From the NCBI GenBank assembly GCA_963518845.1, contig CAUQKV010000005.1, forward strand, positions 21,616 to 85,615: a DNA stretch of 64,000 bases, given 5' to 3'. The first letter of the stretch is position 1, and every line of letters begins with the position of its first letter. Source of the DNA: JABCPE02 sp963518845. Lineage in GTDB: Bacteria > Bacteroidota > Bacteroidia > Flavobacteriales > Weeksellaceae. The notes beneath the pieces were generated by a model, which was not told where the DNA came from, searched no databases, and saw only the letters and a program-made list of their open reading frames with translations. Below are positions 24,238-32,209 of the stretch, piece by piece. Both the position numbers and the translations under genes were made by a program.

Positions 24238-25548
24238 TTATTTTATAGTTTTTCTACCGATAGATTTATAATAAAATCCTGTGTTTTCTATTTGGTCGAT
24301 AGAGAACATGTTTCTACCATCGAAAATAGCTTTGTTCTTCATCTTTTCTGCCATAAGCTGGAAGTTAGGATTTTTGAACTCGCTCCATTCTGTCGCTATC
24401 AGCAGACAGTCAGCATCTTCTAGGCAAGAATACATGTCTTTGGTATATTCTATTTTGTCGCCAAAGATTTTCTTCACATTTTCCTCTGCGATGGCATCAT
24501 AAGCCGTTATTTTCGCTCCTTTTTCTAATAAAAGAGAAATATTATCCAAAGATGAAGCTTCTCTGATGTCATCAGTATTTGCTTTAAATGCAAGTCCCCA
24601 CATCGCGATTTTCTTATCTTTGATATTTCCACCGAAATATTTTTCAATTTCAGAAACGAGGATTACTTTTTGAGCTTTATTTACATTTTCAGTAGCGTTA
24701 AGGATTTGGAAATCGAAGTTTTCTTCTTTTCCTGATTTGATGAGGGCTTTCACATCTTTCGGGAAACAGCTTCCTCCGTAGCCTATCCCTGGGAAAAGGA
24801 AACGATGTCCGATTCTGTCATCACTTCCCATACCGAGTCTTACTTTGTCTACATCGGCTCCTACTTTTTCGCAGTAGTTTGCGATTTCATTCATGAAAGT
24901 GATTTTTACAGCAAGGAATGAATTGGCTGCATATTTGGTCAGTTCCGAAGATTTTTCATCCATGAAAATGATAGGAACTCCTGTGTTAGTGAATGGCTGG
25001 TAGATTTGGGCAATGATATTTTTAGCCTTGTCCGAACTAGAACCTACTACGATTCTGGCAGGGTTCATGGAGTCTTCTACAGCAAAGCCTTCGCGGAGAA
25101 ATTCTGGATTAGAAACCACATCAAAAGGAATTTCTGTTTTTGCAGAAATGGTCTCTCTCACTCTGTCCGCCGTACCTACTGGAACGGTTGATTTATTGAC
25201 AATTACTTTGTAAGAAGTCATCAGCTGACCGATGTTTTCAGAAACTTTCAAAACATAAGAAAGGTCTGCACTGCCATCCTCACCAGGAGGCGTTGGCAAA
25301 GCGAGATAAATCACATCACACTGGTCCAATGCTTCTTTTAGCTGAGTAGTGAAAAACAGTCTGTTCGCCTGTATGTTTCTTAGAAATATTTCTTCTAAGC
25401 CAGGTTCGTAGATGGGAACTATTCCCTTCTTCATGTTTTCTACTTTTGTTTCATCTATATCAACACAATAAACTGTGTTTCCTAGCTCAGCTAGAGTGGT
25501 TCCTGTAACCAATCCCACATACCCTGTTCCTACAATTGCAATATTCAT
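24238..25548 (-). CDS. ugd: UDP-glucose 6-dehydrogenase
   Basis: Oxidises UDP-glucose to UDP-glucuronic acid with two NAD. N-terminal Rossmann motif IVGTGYVGLVTG (residues 4-15), a conserved NPEFLREG segment near 150, catalytic Cys in GIGYGGSCFPKDVKAL near 255, and a C-terminal UDP-binding domain with WGLAFKANTDDIREA. 436 residues, typical. It is the promoter-proximal gene of the polysaccharide operon, with a perfect -7 element 26 nt upstream and divergent from rimP. Confidence 0.96.
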   Translation of the reverse strand: MNIAIVGTGYVGLVTGTTLAELGNTVYCVDIDETKVENMKKGIVPIYEPGLEEIFLRNIQANRLFFTTQLKEALDQCDVIYLALPTPPGEDGSADLSYVLKVSENIGQLMTSYKVIVNKSTVPVGTADRVRETISAKTEIPFDVVSNPEFLREGFAVEDSMNPARIVVGSSSDKAKNIIAQIYQPFTNTGVPIIFMDEKSSELTKYAANSFLAVKITFMNEIANYCEKVGADVDKVRLGMGSDDRIGHRFLFPGIGYGGSCFPKDVKALIKSGKEENFDFQILNATENVNKAQKVILVSEIEKYFGGNIKDKKIAMWGLAFKANTDDIREASSLDNISLLLEKGAKITAYDAIAEENVKKIFGDKIEYTKDMYSCLEDADCLLIATEWSEFKNPNFQLMAEKMKNKAIFDGRNMFSIDQIENTGFYYKSIGRKTIK

Positions 25549-25574
25549 ATTAGTATAAAAATCTTTTCAATCTA

Positions 25575-25582
25575 CAAAGGTA
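25575..25582 (-). promoter_or_regulatory. -7 element of the polysaccharide operon (ugd first)
   Basis: The minus strand reads TACCTTTG then T, a perfect TAnnTTTGY, 26 nt upstream of the ugd ATG. No clear -33 TTTG. It lies back to back with the rimP promoter. Confidence 0.6.
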
Positions 25583-25618
25583 ATGTTTTTTAGTGAAATA
25601 AAATCTTTTCGGTGATAA

Positions 25619-25650
25619 TTTGCTATAAATGAATAATTTTCTTAAATTTG
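25619..25650 (+). promoter_or_regulatory. Complete -33/-7 promoter of rimP-nusA-infB
   Basis: TTTG at 25619-25622, a 20-nt spacer, then TAAATTTG at 25643-25650 followed by C. Both boxes match the Bacteroidota consensus. The start point would be near 25657, which excludes an upstream ATG at 25629 as the rimP start. Confidence 0.85.
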
Positions 25651-25676
25651 CAGATGGATTTACGGGAATAATGATG

Positions 25677-25703
25677 AAAAGGCTTCAAAGGAAGGCCTTT
25701 TTT
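25677..25703 (+). promoter_or_regulatory. Terminator-like hairpin in the rimP leader (candidate attenuator)
   Basis: AAAAGGCTTC pairs with GAAGGCCTTTT (one bulged G, 4-nt AAAG loop), followed by T and A. It lies inside the roughly 70-nt untranslated leader between the promoter and the rimP ATG at 25728, where a terminator could only act as an attenuator or processing site. Confidence 0.65.
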
Positions 25704-25727
25704 ATATATCCTGAAATAACAGAAAAT

Positions 25728-26195
25728 ATGGATTTTAAGACAAGGGTAGAAGAGCTGATACAGGCATTCTTAGAAGAAAGAAAGGATATTTATTTGGTTG
25801 ATTTGAAGATATCTGCAGGGAACGATGTGGTGGTTATTTTGGATGGAGATGGGTCACTTTCTATTCAGGATTGTTTAGATGCCAGCAGGGCGATAGAGTT
25901 TAATCTGGATAGAGAAGAAGTGGATTTTTCTCTTCAGGTGATGAGTGCAGGGCTGAGTGAGCCTCTTAAATTACCAAGGCAATACAAAAAGAATGTGGGA
26001 AGGGAACTTGAAGTTACCACAGAAGACGGAGAAGTGATTAAGGGAGAACTGCTGGAAGCTGATGAAGAAAAAATAGTTTTGGTGCTGAGGTATAGAAGAC
26101 CAAAACTCGTAGGAAAAGGAAAAGAAGATGTGGAGGAACAAAGGGAAATCCCTTACCAAAACATAAAGAGAGCAATGATAGTAATTAAGTTTTAA
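25728..26195 (+). CDS. rimP: Ribosome maturation factor RimP
   Basis: RimP assists maturation of the 30S subunit. The 155-residue product has the usual two-domain form: an N-terminal alpha/beta domain (DIYLVDLKIS, VVVILDGDGSLSIQDCLDASRAIE) and a C-terminal Sm-like barrel (YKKNVGRELEVTTEDGEVIKGEL, ending NIKRAMIVIKF). I chose the ATG at 25728 over an in-frame ATG at 25629, because the earlier one lies upstream of the promoter's -7 box and would add 33 residues atypical of the family. First gene of the conserved rimP-nusA-infB operon, with nusA 24 nt downstream. Confidence 0.94.
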   Translation: MDFKTRVEELIQAFLEERKDIYLVDLKISAGNDVVVILDGDGSLSIQDCLDASRAIEFNLDREEVDFSLQVMSAGLSEPLKLPRQYKKNVGRELEVTTEDGEVIKGELLEADEEKIVLVLRYRRPKLVGKGKEDVEEQREIPYQNIKRAMIVIKF

Positions 26196-26219
26196 AAATT
26201 TTAGTCAAAGTAAAAAAAT

Positions 26220-27452
26220 ATGGATAATTTAGCATTAATCGAATCTTTTGGTGATTTTAAAGATGAAAAAGGGATCAGTAAGATAGATTTGATGGCGATC
26301 ATAGAAGATTCGCTAAAAACCTTGCTGAAAAAAAGATACGATTCTGATGACCATTTTGATGTAATTGTAAACCCTGATAAGGGAGATTTTCAGATATTTT
26401 TGAATAAAAAAATCGTTGAAGACCAGATGTCAGAAGATGACGATTTGGAAATAGAAATCTCTGAAGCGAAAAAAATAGACCCTACATTCGAGGTAGGAGA
26501 GGAATTTACCCAAGAAATCCCATTGGCACAACTAGGGCGAAGAAATATCTTGACATTGAAACAAATTTTGGCAACAAAATTACAAGAGCATAATAATGCT
26601 GCAATGTATGAAATGTTCAAGGATAGAATAGGTGAAGTGATTGTAGGAGAAGTGCACCACATCCGTGGTAAGCAGGTTATCATCTTGGATGATGAAGGGA
26701 ATGAATACATTTTACCAAAAGAAAACCAGATTCCAACAGATTTCTTCAAGAAAGGAGAAAGCATAAGAGCGGTGATTGAAAAAGTTGATTTCAAAGGTTC
26801 TAAACCTCAGATTATCGTTTCAAGAACAGCGCCTAAGTTCTTAGAAAAACTTTTAGAATTAGAAATTCCAGAAATATTGGATGGAACTATCATCTTGAAA
26901 AAAGCGGTAAGAATCCCAGGTGAAAAAGCGAAAATTGCTGTAGATGCCTTGGATGAAAGAATAGATCCTGTGGGCGCTTGTGTAGGTGTGAAAGGTTCTA
27001 GAATTCATGGCGTGGTGAGAGAGCTTAGAAATGAAAACATTGATGTGATCCAGTGGTCTAAAAACCCAGAAGTTTTGGTAAAAAGAGCACTAGGAGGTGT
27101 GGAAATCAACAAGGTGGAAATCAATGAAGAAGACCACTATGCACTAGTATATGCTCCAGTGGAAGAAATTTCAAAAATCATCGGAAAACAAGGACAGAAT
27201 ATCAAACTAGCTTCTTGGCTTACAGATTATGAAATAGATGTATATAGAGAAAAACAAGAAGATGATGATGTAGAGCTGAAAGAGTTTGATGATGAAATCG
27301 AGCAGTGGATTATAGATGAATTTACAAAAGTAGGGCTAGATACAGCGAGAAGTATCTTAGACAAGGATACGGATGTATTGCTCAACTTAGTAGATTTAGA
27401 AGAAGAGACAATAGAAGAGGTTAAGAAAATCTTGAGAGAAGAATTAGAATAA
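26220..27452 (+). CDS. nusA: Transcription termination/antitermination factor NusA
   Basis: NusA binds RNA polymerase and controls pausing, termination and antitermination. The 410-residue product has the N-terminal polymerase-binding domain (starting MDNLALIESFGDFKDEKG), an S1 domain (about 138-205, VIVGEVHHIRGKQVIIL), and two KH domains with VGACVGVKGSRIHGVV near 250 and ISKIIGKQGQNIKLAS near 320. The C terminus is short and lacks the acidic repeats of E. coli NusA, as is usual in this phylum. Located between rimP and infB. Confidence 0.96.
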   Translation: MDNLALIESFGDFKDEKGISKIDLMAIIEDSLKTLLKKRYDSDDHFDVIVNPDKGDFQIFLNKKIVEDQMSEDDDLEIEISEAKKIDPTFEVGEEFTQEIPLAQLGRRNILTLKQILATKLQEHNNAAMYEMFKDRIGEVIVGEVHHIRGKQVIILDDEGNEYILPKENQIPTDFFKKGESIRAVIEKVDFKGSKPQIIVSRTAPKFLEKLLELEIPEILDGTIILKKAVRIPGEKAKIAVDALDERIDPVGACVGVKGSRIHGVVRELRNENIDVIQWSKNPEVLVKRALGGVEINKVEINEEDHYALVYAPVEEISKIIGKQGQNIKLASWLTDYEIDVYREKQEDDDVELKEFDDEIEQWIIDEFTKVGLDTARSILDKDTDVLLNLVDLEEETIEEVKKILREELE

Positions 27453-27529
27453 ATCTCCTTTGTCTAAAATATAATAGAATAAACAAAAAAACAAAAGTAT
27501 TCAGCTTTGGCTGAACAAAAAGTAAAAAT

Positions 27530-30199
27530 ATGCCAAAAATCAGATTAAATAAAGCAGCAAAGGAACTTAATATTTCCATTCCAAGGGCAGTAGAGTTTTT
27601 GCAGAGTAAAGGGTTTGAGATTGATAGCAATCCCAATGTGTTGTTGGAAGCAGAGGCTTTCTCCGCATTAGAGCAGGAATTTGCAGCTGATAAGAAGCAG
27701 AAAGAGGCTTCACAGGAGGTGGTGATTTCTAAAGTTCCAGAGGTGAAATTAGAAACAGAAGAACCAAAAGCTCCTGAAGTGATTAAGGCTCAAGCTCCTA
27801 AAACAAAGATTATAGGCAAAATAGATCTGGAGGCGAAGCCTAAAAAGGAAAAAGAAGCGGAAGCAGCTTCACCAAAAGAAGTTGTGAAAGAGGAAGTAGC
27901 AGCTCCTAAACCAGAAATTATAAAAGATAAAAAAACTGAACCTAAGGCTGAACCAAAACCAAAAGCAGAGCCTAAGGCAGAGGCAAAACCTGTTGTGGAT
28001 ACTGAAGAATCTTCCGAACCAGAGAAGATAGAAACTAAATATCAAAAACTGGATGGGCCAAAAATTCTTCAGACCGAGAAAATAGATTTGTCTCAGTTTG
28101 AAACAAAACCAAAACCTTCTGACAAGAAGAAACAAAGAAAAAGAATCCAAAAACCTGCTGGAGAGGATGCTAAACCGGCTAATAATAAAGCAGGAGCGGA
28201 TAAAAAATTTGCTAAGGATAAGCCACAAGGAGGAAACCGCGATAAAGGAGGCAAAAAAGGAGGAAAGAGAGAGCGTGTAATGCCTGTGGAGCTTACAGAT
28301 GAGCAAGTAAAAAATCAAATCAAAGAAACTTTGGAAAAACTTACTAACAAAGGCGGTAAGTCCAAAGGAGCTAAACACAGAAAAGAAAAAAGAAATTTCC
28401 GTAGAGAACAAGATGAGCTTCAGCAGGAGCTAGAAGCACAAGATAGAACTCTGAAAGTTACTGAGTTCATCACAGTGAACGAGCTTGCGGCTCTTATGGA
28501 TGTTAACCCTACGGAGGTTATCTCTGCATGTTTCTCACTTGGGGTAATGGTAACCATGAACCAAAGATTGGAAGCCGATATTCTGACACTAGTGGCAGAT
28601 GAATTTGGGTATAAAATAGAATTCTCTGATGCTGATTTGGAAGACAACTCAGAAGAGGAAGCAGAAGACAGCGAAGAAGATTTATTACCAAGAGCACCTA
28701 TCGTTACTGTAATGGGGCATGTGGACCACGGTAAGACATCGTTGCTGGACTACATCAGAAAAACGAATGTTATCGCTGGTGAGTCAGGAGGGATTACCCA
28801 GCACATCGGTGCATACAGCGTTCAGCTGGAGAATGGCAGACACATTACTTTCCTAGATACACCTGGTCACGAGGCGTTTACAGCGATGAGAGCTAGGGGT
28901 GCGCAGGTAACGGATGTAGCGATTATCGTTATCGCTGCCGATGATGAGGTGATGCCACAGACCAAAGAGGCTATTTCCCACGCACAGGCGGCAGGTGTGC
29001 CTATGATTATTGCATTAAACAAAGTAGATAAACCTAATGCCAATCCAGATAAAATCCGTGAGCAGCTTTCAGGATTGAACATCTTGGTGGAAGAATGGGG
29101 AGGAAATGTACAGGCTCAGGAGATTTCAGCTAAATTTGGTAATAATGTAGATTTACTTTTAGAAAAAGTTCTCCTTCAAGCAGATTTATTAGATTTAAAA
29201 GCTAATCCTAATAAACCTGCATCAGGAGTGGTAATAGAGGCATCTTTGGACAAAGGAAGAGGGTATGTTTCTACACTTTTGGTTCAGGCAGGAACACTCA
29301 AAGTAGGAGATTATGTCCTTGCTGGGAAAAACCACGGTAAAGTAAAAGCCATGCTGGATGAAAGAGGGCATAACCTTCAGAAAGTAGGACCTTCTACACC
29401 AGTGACAATCTTAGGACTAGATGGAGCGCCTACAGCAGGGGATAAATTCAAGGTTTATGAAGATGAAAGAGAAGCGAAATCTATTGCAAATAAGCGAGAA
29501 CAGCTCCAAAGAGAGCAGACAATAAGAACGAAGAAACATTTGACTCTGGACGAAATCGGACGAAGAATAGCCCTTGGAGATTTCAAAGAGCTGAACATTA
29601 TCCTAAAAGGAGATGTAGATGGTTCTGTGGAAGCCCTTACGGATATGCTTCAGAGATTATCAACAGAGGAAATCCAAATCAATATCCTTCACAAAGGTGT
29701 AGGACAGATTACAGAGAGCGACATCTTGCTTGCGACAGCTTCAGATGCTATCGTTATCGGATTTAATGTAAGAGCTGGAGCAAATGCAAAAGACCTTGCG
29801 GAGAAAGAAGAAATAGAAATCAGAACTTATTCCGTAATCTACGATGCCATAGATGATGTGAAAGAAGCGATGGAAGGAATGCTTTCGCCAGAGATTAGAG
29901 AACAAGTGGTGGGTAATGTAGAAATCCGTGAGGTGTTCAAAATCTCTAAAGTGGGAAGTATCGCAGGATGTATGGTGCTTTCTGGTAAGGTGACAAGAAA
30001 TTCCAAAGTTCGTCTATTGAGAGATGGAATCGTGAAATACGATGGCGAGCTGGAAAGCCTTAAACGCTATAAAGATGATGTAAAAGAAGTAACCAAAGGC
30101 TATGAATGTGGTCTTAACCTAAAAGGCTATAATGATATAGAAGTAGGTGACCTTCTTGAAATCTACGAAGAAGTAGCGATTAAGAAAAAACTGAAATAA
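27530..30199 (+). CDS. infB: Translation initiation factor IF-2
   Basis: GTPase that brings initiator tRNA to the 30S subunit. The N terminus (MPKIRLNKAAKELNISIPRAVEFL) is the IF2_N domain, followed by about 230 residues rich in Lys, Glu, Pro and Ala with repeated KAEPK units, then a second IF2_N-like part. The G domain begins near residue 390, with G1 GHVDHGKTS, G3 DTPGHEAF and G4 NKVDKP, followed by beta-barrel domains and a conserved C-terminal domain. 889 residues, normal for Bacteroidota. Last gene of its operon; a hairpin terminator follows. Confidence 0.97.
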   Translation: MPKIRLNKAAKELNISIPRAVEFLQSKGFEIDSNPNVLLEAEAFSALEQEFAADKKQKEASQEVVISKVPEVKLETEEPKAPEVIKAQAPKTKIIGKIDLEAKPKKEKEAEAASPKEVVKEEVAAPKPEIIKDKKTEPKAEPKPKAEPKAEAKPVVDTEESSEPEKIETKYQKLDGPKILQTEKIDLSQFETKPKPSDKKKQRKRIQKPAGEDAKPANNKAGADKKFAKDKPQGGNRDKGGKKGGKRERVMPVELTDEQVKNQIKETLEKLTNKGGKSKGAKHRKEKRNFRREQDELQQELEAQDRTLKVTEFITVNELAALMDVNPTEVISACFSLGVMVTMNQRLEADILTLVADEFGYKIEFSDADLEDNSEEEAEDSEEDLLPRAPIVTVMGHVDHGKTSLLDYIRKTNVIAGESGGITQHIGAYSVQLENGRHITFLDTPGHEAFTAMRARGAQVTDVAIIVIAADDEVMPQTKEAISHAQAAGVPMIIALNKVDKPNANPDKIREQLSGLNILVEEWGGNVQAQEISAKFGNNVDLLLEKVLLQADLLDLKANPNKPASGVVIEASLDKGRGYVSTLLVQAGTLKVGDYVLAGKNHGKVKAMLDERGHNLQKVGPSTPVTILGLDGAPTAGDKFKVYEDEREAKSIANKREQLQREQTIRTKKHLTLDEIGRRIALGDFKELNIILKGDVDGSVEALTDMLQRLSTEEIQINILHKGVGQITESDILLATASDAIVIGFNVRAGANAKDLAEKEEIEIRTYSVIYDAIDDVKEAMEGMLSPEIREQVVGNVEIREVFKISKVGSIAGCMVLSGKVTRNSKVRLLRDGIVKYDGELESLKRYKDDVKEVTKGYECGLNLKGYNDIEVGDLLEIYEEVAIKKKLK

Positions 30200-30218
30200 A
30201 TTTTATTAGATTAGTAGA

Positions 30219-30254
30219 AAAAACTTTGGCAAGACTCTTTTGTCAAAGTTTTTT
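30219..30254 (+). terminator. Terminator of rimP-nusA-infB
   Basis: AAAAACTTTGGCA (to 30231) pairs with TGTCAAAGTTTTTT (30241-30254), with one G-T wobble and a 9-nt loop, ending in a T-run. Confidence 0.85.
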
Positions 30255-30274
30255 CATTTATGGATGGATTTAGT

Positions 30275-30282
30275 TATTTTTG
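30275..30282 (+). promoter_or_regulatory. -7 element of the GT2 gene at 30299
   Basis: TATTTTTG followed by C fits TAnnTTTGY and ends 16 nt before the proposed GTG start. No -33 box seen. Confidence 0.5.
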
Positions 30283-30298
30283 CTAAAAAAATAAAATC

Positions 30299-31291
30299 GT
30301 GGATGTTTCTATTTCCATCATTGTTGCTATCTATAACCGTAGGGACGAACTCACAGAACTGCTGGACTCGCTTCTTGTCCAAGAGGACAAAGACTTTGAA
30401 ATAGTCATAGTGGATGACGGCTCTTCCGTGGAGCTGCTTCCTGTGGTGGATTTGTATCAAGGGAAACTCAACATTCAGTATTTCAAAAAACAAAATTCAG
30501 GGCCAGGGCTCAGCCGAAATTTCGGGGCGGAACGAGCTAAAAACAGCTGGCTGGTTTTCTTGGATAGCGATGTAGTTGTCCCAAAAGATTACATTAAAAA
30601 CATTAAAAATAATCTTCTTTCCGAACCTACGGATGCTTTCGGTGGAGCGGATAAAGCTGATGAAAACTTCTCTAATCTACAAAAGGCAATTTCCTATTCC
30701 ATGACTTCGGTTTTTACAACGGGCGGAATTCGTGGAAGCAAGAAATCGGTCAGTAAATTTCAGCCCAGAAGTTTCAACATGGGAGTCAATAAGGCGGTGT
30801 TTTCGGCGGTGGGAGGTTTCTCGGATATGAGAATCGGCGAAGACCCAGACCTTTCCATGAGGCTTTGGGAAAATAGCTTCAGCACTTGTTTTTACGAAAA
30901 TATTGCCGTCTATCACAAACGGCGAACGAGCCTGAAAAAATTCTCAAAACAGGTCTATCAGTTTGGTGTTGCCAGACCTATTCTCAATCAGCGCCACCCT
31001 CAATATACGAAACCTACTTTTTGGTTTCCGTCCTTGTTTTTGTTAGGTTTTTTAGGAAGCCTGCTGCTTGGTTTTTGGACAAAAATACCGCTTCTGCTGT
31101 ATGCTTTTTACACTTTGTTGATATTCGTACATTCATTATTTAAGATGAAAAGCCTGCCGATTTCAGTGCTGACCATTGTCTCCACTTATGTCCAGATGTT
31201 TTCCTACGGCTGGGGATTTCTTAATTCTTGGGTAAAACTAAACATCCTAAACCAAACGCCTAAAAAGGCTTTCCCTACACATTTTTATTAA
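30299..31291 (+). CDS. Family 2 glycosyltransferase, membrane-associated
   Basis: GT-A fold glycosyltransferase: SIIVAIYNRRDELTELLDSL at the N terminus, IVIVDDGSS near residue 40, and the metal-binding motif FLDSDVVVP near 90. Then comes an acceptor-side GEDPDLSMRLW motif near 182. Two or three hydrophobic segments near the C terminus (FLLGFLGSLLLGFW and following) anchor it to the inner membrane. 330 residues. The start codon is GTG, 17 nt after the -7 box. It stands alone, outside the polysaccharide operon; donor and acceptor are unknown. Confidence 0.88.
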   Translation: MDVSISIIVAIYNRRDELTELLDSLLVQEDKDFEIVIVDDGSSVELLPVVDLYQGKLNIQYFKKQNSGPGLSRNFGAERAKNSWLVFLDSDVVVPKDYIKNIKNNLLSEPTDAFGGADKADENFSNLQKAISYSMTSVFTTGGIRGSKKSVSKFQPRSFNMGVNKAVFSAVGGFSDMRIGEDPDLSMRLWENSFSTCFYENIAVYHKRRTSLKKFSKQVYQFGVARPILNQRHPQYTKPTFWFPSLFLLGFLGSLLLGFWTKIPLLLYAFYTLLIFVHSLFKMKSLPISVLTIVSTYVQMFSYGWGFLNSWVKLNILNQTPKKAFPTHFY

Positions 31292-31300
31292 AGGGAAGAT

Positions 31301-32185
31301 TTAGTTTTTATTGATTTTTATTTCTTTATCAAAGATATTCACGCCGCCTTTCACGCCAAAATCCAGCGTAGTAACTGGGTAGGCTAGATAAATCCCTTCC
31401 TTGTCAAATCGTTTTTTTATCCGTATGATGGCCTCGTTCATAGCTTCGTAAAAATCATCATTGGTCTCAAATTTTATCCAAAACCGAAGTACAAAATCAA
31501 ATGAAGAATTTCCAATATCTGTGAAATATAGATCCACTTTTTCATCAGGAAGCAAGGTTTCTATTTTCTTGATTTCATCAAGAGCGGTAGCCTGCACAAA
31601 CTCCAAATCATCTCCATAAGAAACGCCTGTTTTTAGGATAATTCTCCTTTTTTTCAAAGTGGAATAATTGGTAAATGTTCCACTGTAAATAATTTGATTT
31701 GGGATAAAAACATCCTGCCCTGGAATGGTTCTTATGGTTGTAGTTATCAGACTTACCTGCGTGACAATGCCGTATTTATCATCTATCTCCACCCAGTCGC
31801 CCTCCTTGTATGGGCTGTGGGTTTTCAGAAGCAGTCCTGCAAATATATTAGATGCTACATCTTTGAAAGCGAAACCAGCGATAATTCCCACAATCCCAGC
31901 TCCTGCAAGCAGATGCGAGAAAACTTTGTCCAGTCCCAAAAGCTCCAAAGCGAGATAAACTCCTGAAAACAGGAAGAAACAATAAACCGTAGAAGCGATG
32001 ATATGGGCGATATTTAGATGAACCTTGAAAGCTCGGCGACTGATTCTTTTGGCTATTTTGGCTAAAAAGATAAACAAAATAAGGACAATAACAGCCTCCA
32101 CCATCTTTGGCAGGAAATGCACGATGGATACTTCCCAGTTTTCTAATACTTTTTCTATTTCTATGCCCATTAGAGAATCTTTCAT
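31301..32185 (-). CDS. Small-conductance mechanosensitive channel (MscS family)
   Basis: Opens under membrane tension to release solutes during hypo-osmotic shock. The 294-residue product has three N-terminal membrane segments (about 23-45, 62-84, 92-115), a TM3 pore helix with small residues (LLAGAGIVGIIAGFAFKDVASNIFAGL), the beta domain (GDWVEIDDKYGIVTQVSLITTTIRT, FIPNQIIY) and an alpha/beta tail. Typical core MscS architecture. It lies 24 nt from the helicase gene on the same strand and converges with the glycosyltransferase at 30299. Confidence 0.94.
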   Translation of the reverse strand: MKDSLMGIEIEKVLENWEVSIVHFLPKMVEAVIVLILFIFLAKIAKRISRRAFKVHLNIAHIIASTVYCFFLFSGVYLALELLGLDKVFSHLLAGAGIVGIIAGFAFKDVASNIFAGLLLKTHSPYKEGDWVEIDDKYGIVTQVSLITTTIRTIPGQDVFIPNQIIYSGTFTNYSTLKKRRIILKTGVSYGDDLEFVQATALDEIKKIETLLPDEKVDLYFTDIGNSSFDFVLRFWIKFETNDDFYEAMNEAIIRIKKRFDKEGIYLAYPVTTLDFGVKGGVNIFDKEIKINKN

Positions 32186-32209
32186 AATGTTACTTTTTTT
32201 TGGTTAAAA

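Noticed and set aside
25629..25727. In-frame upstream start giving rimP 33 extra residues
   Set aside because: It lies before the -7 box of a perfect promoter, and the extension is not family-like.
27869..28411. Minus-strand open frame of 180 codons rich in Phe/Leu/Arg
   Set aside because: Mirror of the Lys/Glu-rich IF-2 linker; composition is what antisense of AAA/GAA codons produces.
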